Positions 5,020 through 6,349 of a DNA stretch of 6,349 bases are shown in pieces. Below the pieces are notes generated by a model, which was given only the letters and a program-made list of their open reading frames with translations, was not told the origin of the DNA and ran no database searches. Position numbers and translations under genes: made by a program. Source of the DNA: Erysipelotrichaceae bacterium (lineage in GTDB: Bacteria > Bacillota_I > Bacilli_A > Erysipelotrichales > Erysipelotrichaceae); assembly GCA_017614055.1 (NCBI GenBank), contig JAGACP010000170.1, forward strand, positions 1 to 6,349. Reading direction: 5' to 3'. Position 1 is the first letter of the stretch. The number at the start of each line of letters is the position of its first letter.

Positions 5020-6349
5020 CAGAAGGAAAGAAGACGCGATATACTCCCAGGATGACTACAAGTACGGCTTCCATGACGACGTGGAATCTGTCGTCGATAC
5101 GGGAAAAGGACTGAACGAGGAAGTAGTCAGGCAGATATCGCAGTACAAGAACGAGCCTGAATGGATGCTGGAATACAGACTGAAGGCTTTTCATACATTC
5201 GAATCGATGCCGATGCAGGAATGGGGACCTGATCTCTCGGAGATCGATTTTCAGGATTTCACGTATTACCGGAAGATGTCCAGGGAGACCGAAAAGTCGT
5301 GGGACGATGTTCCGGACGAGATAAAGAACACATTTGAGAAGCTGGGTATCCCCGAAGCGGAAAGAAAATTCCTTGCGGGAGTCACTACCCAGTATGAATC
5401 CGAAGCTGTCTACCACAACATGCTGGAGGAAGTCAGGGACAAAGGCGTCATTTTCGTCGACATCGATACAGCTTTGAGAGAATATCCCGATATCTTCAGG
5501 AAATACTTCGGCACCATCGTTCCCGCCGGCGACAACAAGTTCGCAGCGCTCAACAGCGCGGTATGGTCGGGTGGAAGCTTCATATATGTTCCGAAGAATG
5601 TCGAACTCGATAAACCGCTGCAGTCTTACTTCAGGATAAATTCCGAATCGATGGGACAGTTTGAAAGATCGATTATCATCGTTGATGACGGTGCGAAATG
5701 TTCCTATGTCGAAGGATGCACCGCTCCGCAGTATACGAAGGATTCCATGCATGCGGCTGTTGTAGAGGTATTCGTCGGAAAAGGCGCTACGTGCCGCTAT
5801 TCTTCCGTACAGAACTGGTCGGGCAATGTCCTCAACCTCGTCACCAAGCGTGCGAAAGTCGAAGCCCACGGTACCATGGAATGGATCGACGGAAACATCG
5901 GCTCTAGGATAACGATGAAATATCCCGCATGCATACTGGCGGGAGAATATGCTCACGGCATGTGCATATCCATAGCAGTCGGATCGAAGAACCAGATCCA
6001 GGATTCGGGAGCCAAGATGATCCATCTTGCACCGCACACGTCTTCATCGATAGTATCGAAATCAGTTTCGAGAAACGGCGGAGTTACCAATTTCAGGGAC
6101 TGGATCCATTTCCTGCCCAATGCCGACTACAGCAAGGCCAAGATAGAATGCGATACGCTGATACTGGACGATCTTTCCTCAAGCGACACCATTCCTAAAA
6201 ACATCAACGACAATCATCTTTCCGTTATCGAACACGAAGCTAAAGTTTCCAAGATCTCCGAAGACGAGATATATTATCTGATGTCCAGGGGCTTGAGCGA
6301 ACAGCAGGCGACGGAAATGATAATAATGGGCTTCCTGGAGCCTTTCACC
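5012..6349 (+). CDS. sufB: SufB, Fe-S cluster scaffold, 3' end cut by window
   Basis: SufB is the main scaffold of the SufBCD complex; it accepts sulfur and, with SufD, carries the new cluster. The 446 visible residues are open to the window edge; the B. subtilis protein has about 465, so roughly 20 are missing. The N-terminal part includes [11 protein letters not shown] (17-27) and a helical region with [12 protein letters not shown], followed by the beta-helix core. Cys236 in YVEGCTAP matches the E. coli Cys254 sulfur entry point. Cys380 in IECDTLIL and Glu409 in [10 protein letters not shown] match E. coli Cys405 and Glu434, with the same 29-residue separation. The C-terminal YYLMSRGL (421-428) and [10 protein letters not shown] fit the SufC-binding end. 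The N-terminal CxxCxxxC motif of E. coli-type SufB is absent, as in other Gram-positive forms. The start follows AAGGAG and overlaps sufU by 8 bases. It is the fifth gene; whether the operon continues cannot be seen. Confidence 0.97.
   Translation, partial: MADRRKEDAIYSQDDYKYGFHDDVESVVDTGKGLNEEVVRQISQYKNEPEWMLEYRLKAFHTFESMPMQEWGPDLSEIDFQDFTYYRKMSRETEKSWDDVPDEIKNTFEKLGIPEAERKFLAGVTTQYESEAVYHNMLEEVRDKGVIFVDIDTALREYPDIFRKYFGTIVPAGDNKFAALNSAVWSGGSFIYVPKNVELDKPLQSYFRINSESMGQFERSIIIVDDGAKCSYVEGCTAPQYTKDSMHAAVVEVFVGKGATCRYSSVQNWSGNVLNLVTKRAKVEAHGTMEWIDGNIGSRITMKYPACILAGEYAHGMCISIAVGSKNQIQDSGAKMIHLAPHTSSSIVSKSVSRNGGVTNFRDWIHFLPNADYSKAKIECDTLILDDLSSSDTIPKNINDNHLSVIEHEAKVSKISEDEIYYLMSRGLSEQQATEMIIMGFLEPFT

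Noticed and set aside
4991..6037. A 348-residue open frame on the minus strand opposite sufB
   Set aside because: Its codons are exactly in register with sufB codons, so it stays open because sufB avoids TTA, CTA and TCA over this stretch. It has no ribosome site or recognisable domain, while the sense frame is clearly SufB.
1..6349. A previously undescribed system in this window
   Set aside because: All coding space is explained by a known SUF operon and an exported foldase pair; only residue-level and domain-level departures stand out.

Overview
This window looks like part of a chromosome of a mid-GC, low-to-moderately oxygen-tolerant or anaerobic member of the Bacillota. The gene order sufC-sufD-sufS-sufU-sufB is the Gram-positive SUF arrangement. 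It uses the zinc protein SufU rather than SufE or SufA. The compact SufD, the 'SASCIDD' zinc loop of SufU and the 'SGNHCAKIL' active site of SufS remind me of Erysipelotrichia and Mollicutes-related lineages. That placement rests on memory of family motifs, not on a search, and is only moderately secure. Codon use is similar across all genes (frequent ATA for Ile, AGA/AGG for Arg), so nothing points to recent transfer.

Left part (1-1564, minus strand): two adjacent genes for exported folding factors. The first transcribed (1564-545) encodes a membrane-anchored parvulin-type peptidyl-prolyl isomerase. The second (543 to beyond position 1) encodes a lipoprotein that looks like a PrsA/SurA-type chaperone. 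It starts one base after the stop of the first gene, so the two are probably cotranscribed.

Middle (1565-1713): a 149-base divergent intergenic region. It holds a good sigma-A-type promoter for the foldase pair, a TATAAT-based promoter for the suf operon, and three copies of AATTCA between them that could be an operator.

Right part (1714-6349, plus strand): a tight SUF iron-sulfur cluster assembly operon. SufS takes sulfur from cysteine onto Cys358 and SufU accepts it at its zinc site (probably Cys46). The SufB-SufC-SufD scaffold uses that sulfur plus iron to build a cluster, driven by SufC ATP hydrolysis. Junctions are a 4-base overlap, a 13-base overlap, an 11-base gap and an 8-base overlap, so all five genes are probably translated as a coupled unit. 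sufB is cut by the window end about 20 residues before its expected stop.

No RNA gene, CRISPR array, insertion sequence or phage remnant was seen. I do not see an undescribed system. The notable points are departures inside a known system: a SufS lacking the histidine that swaps onto the SufU zinc in Bacillus subtilis, a SufD of only 266 residues, and a cysteine-bearing tail on SufC.
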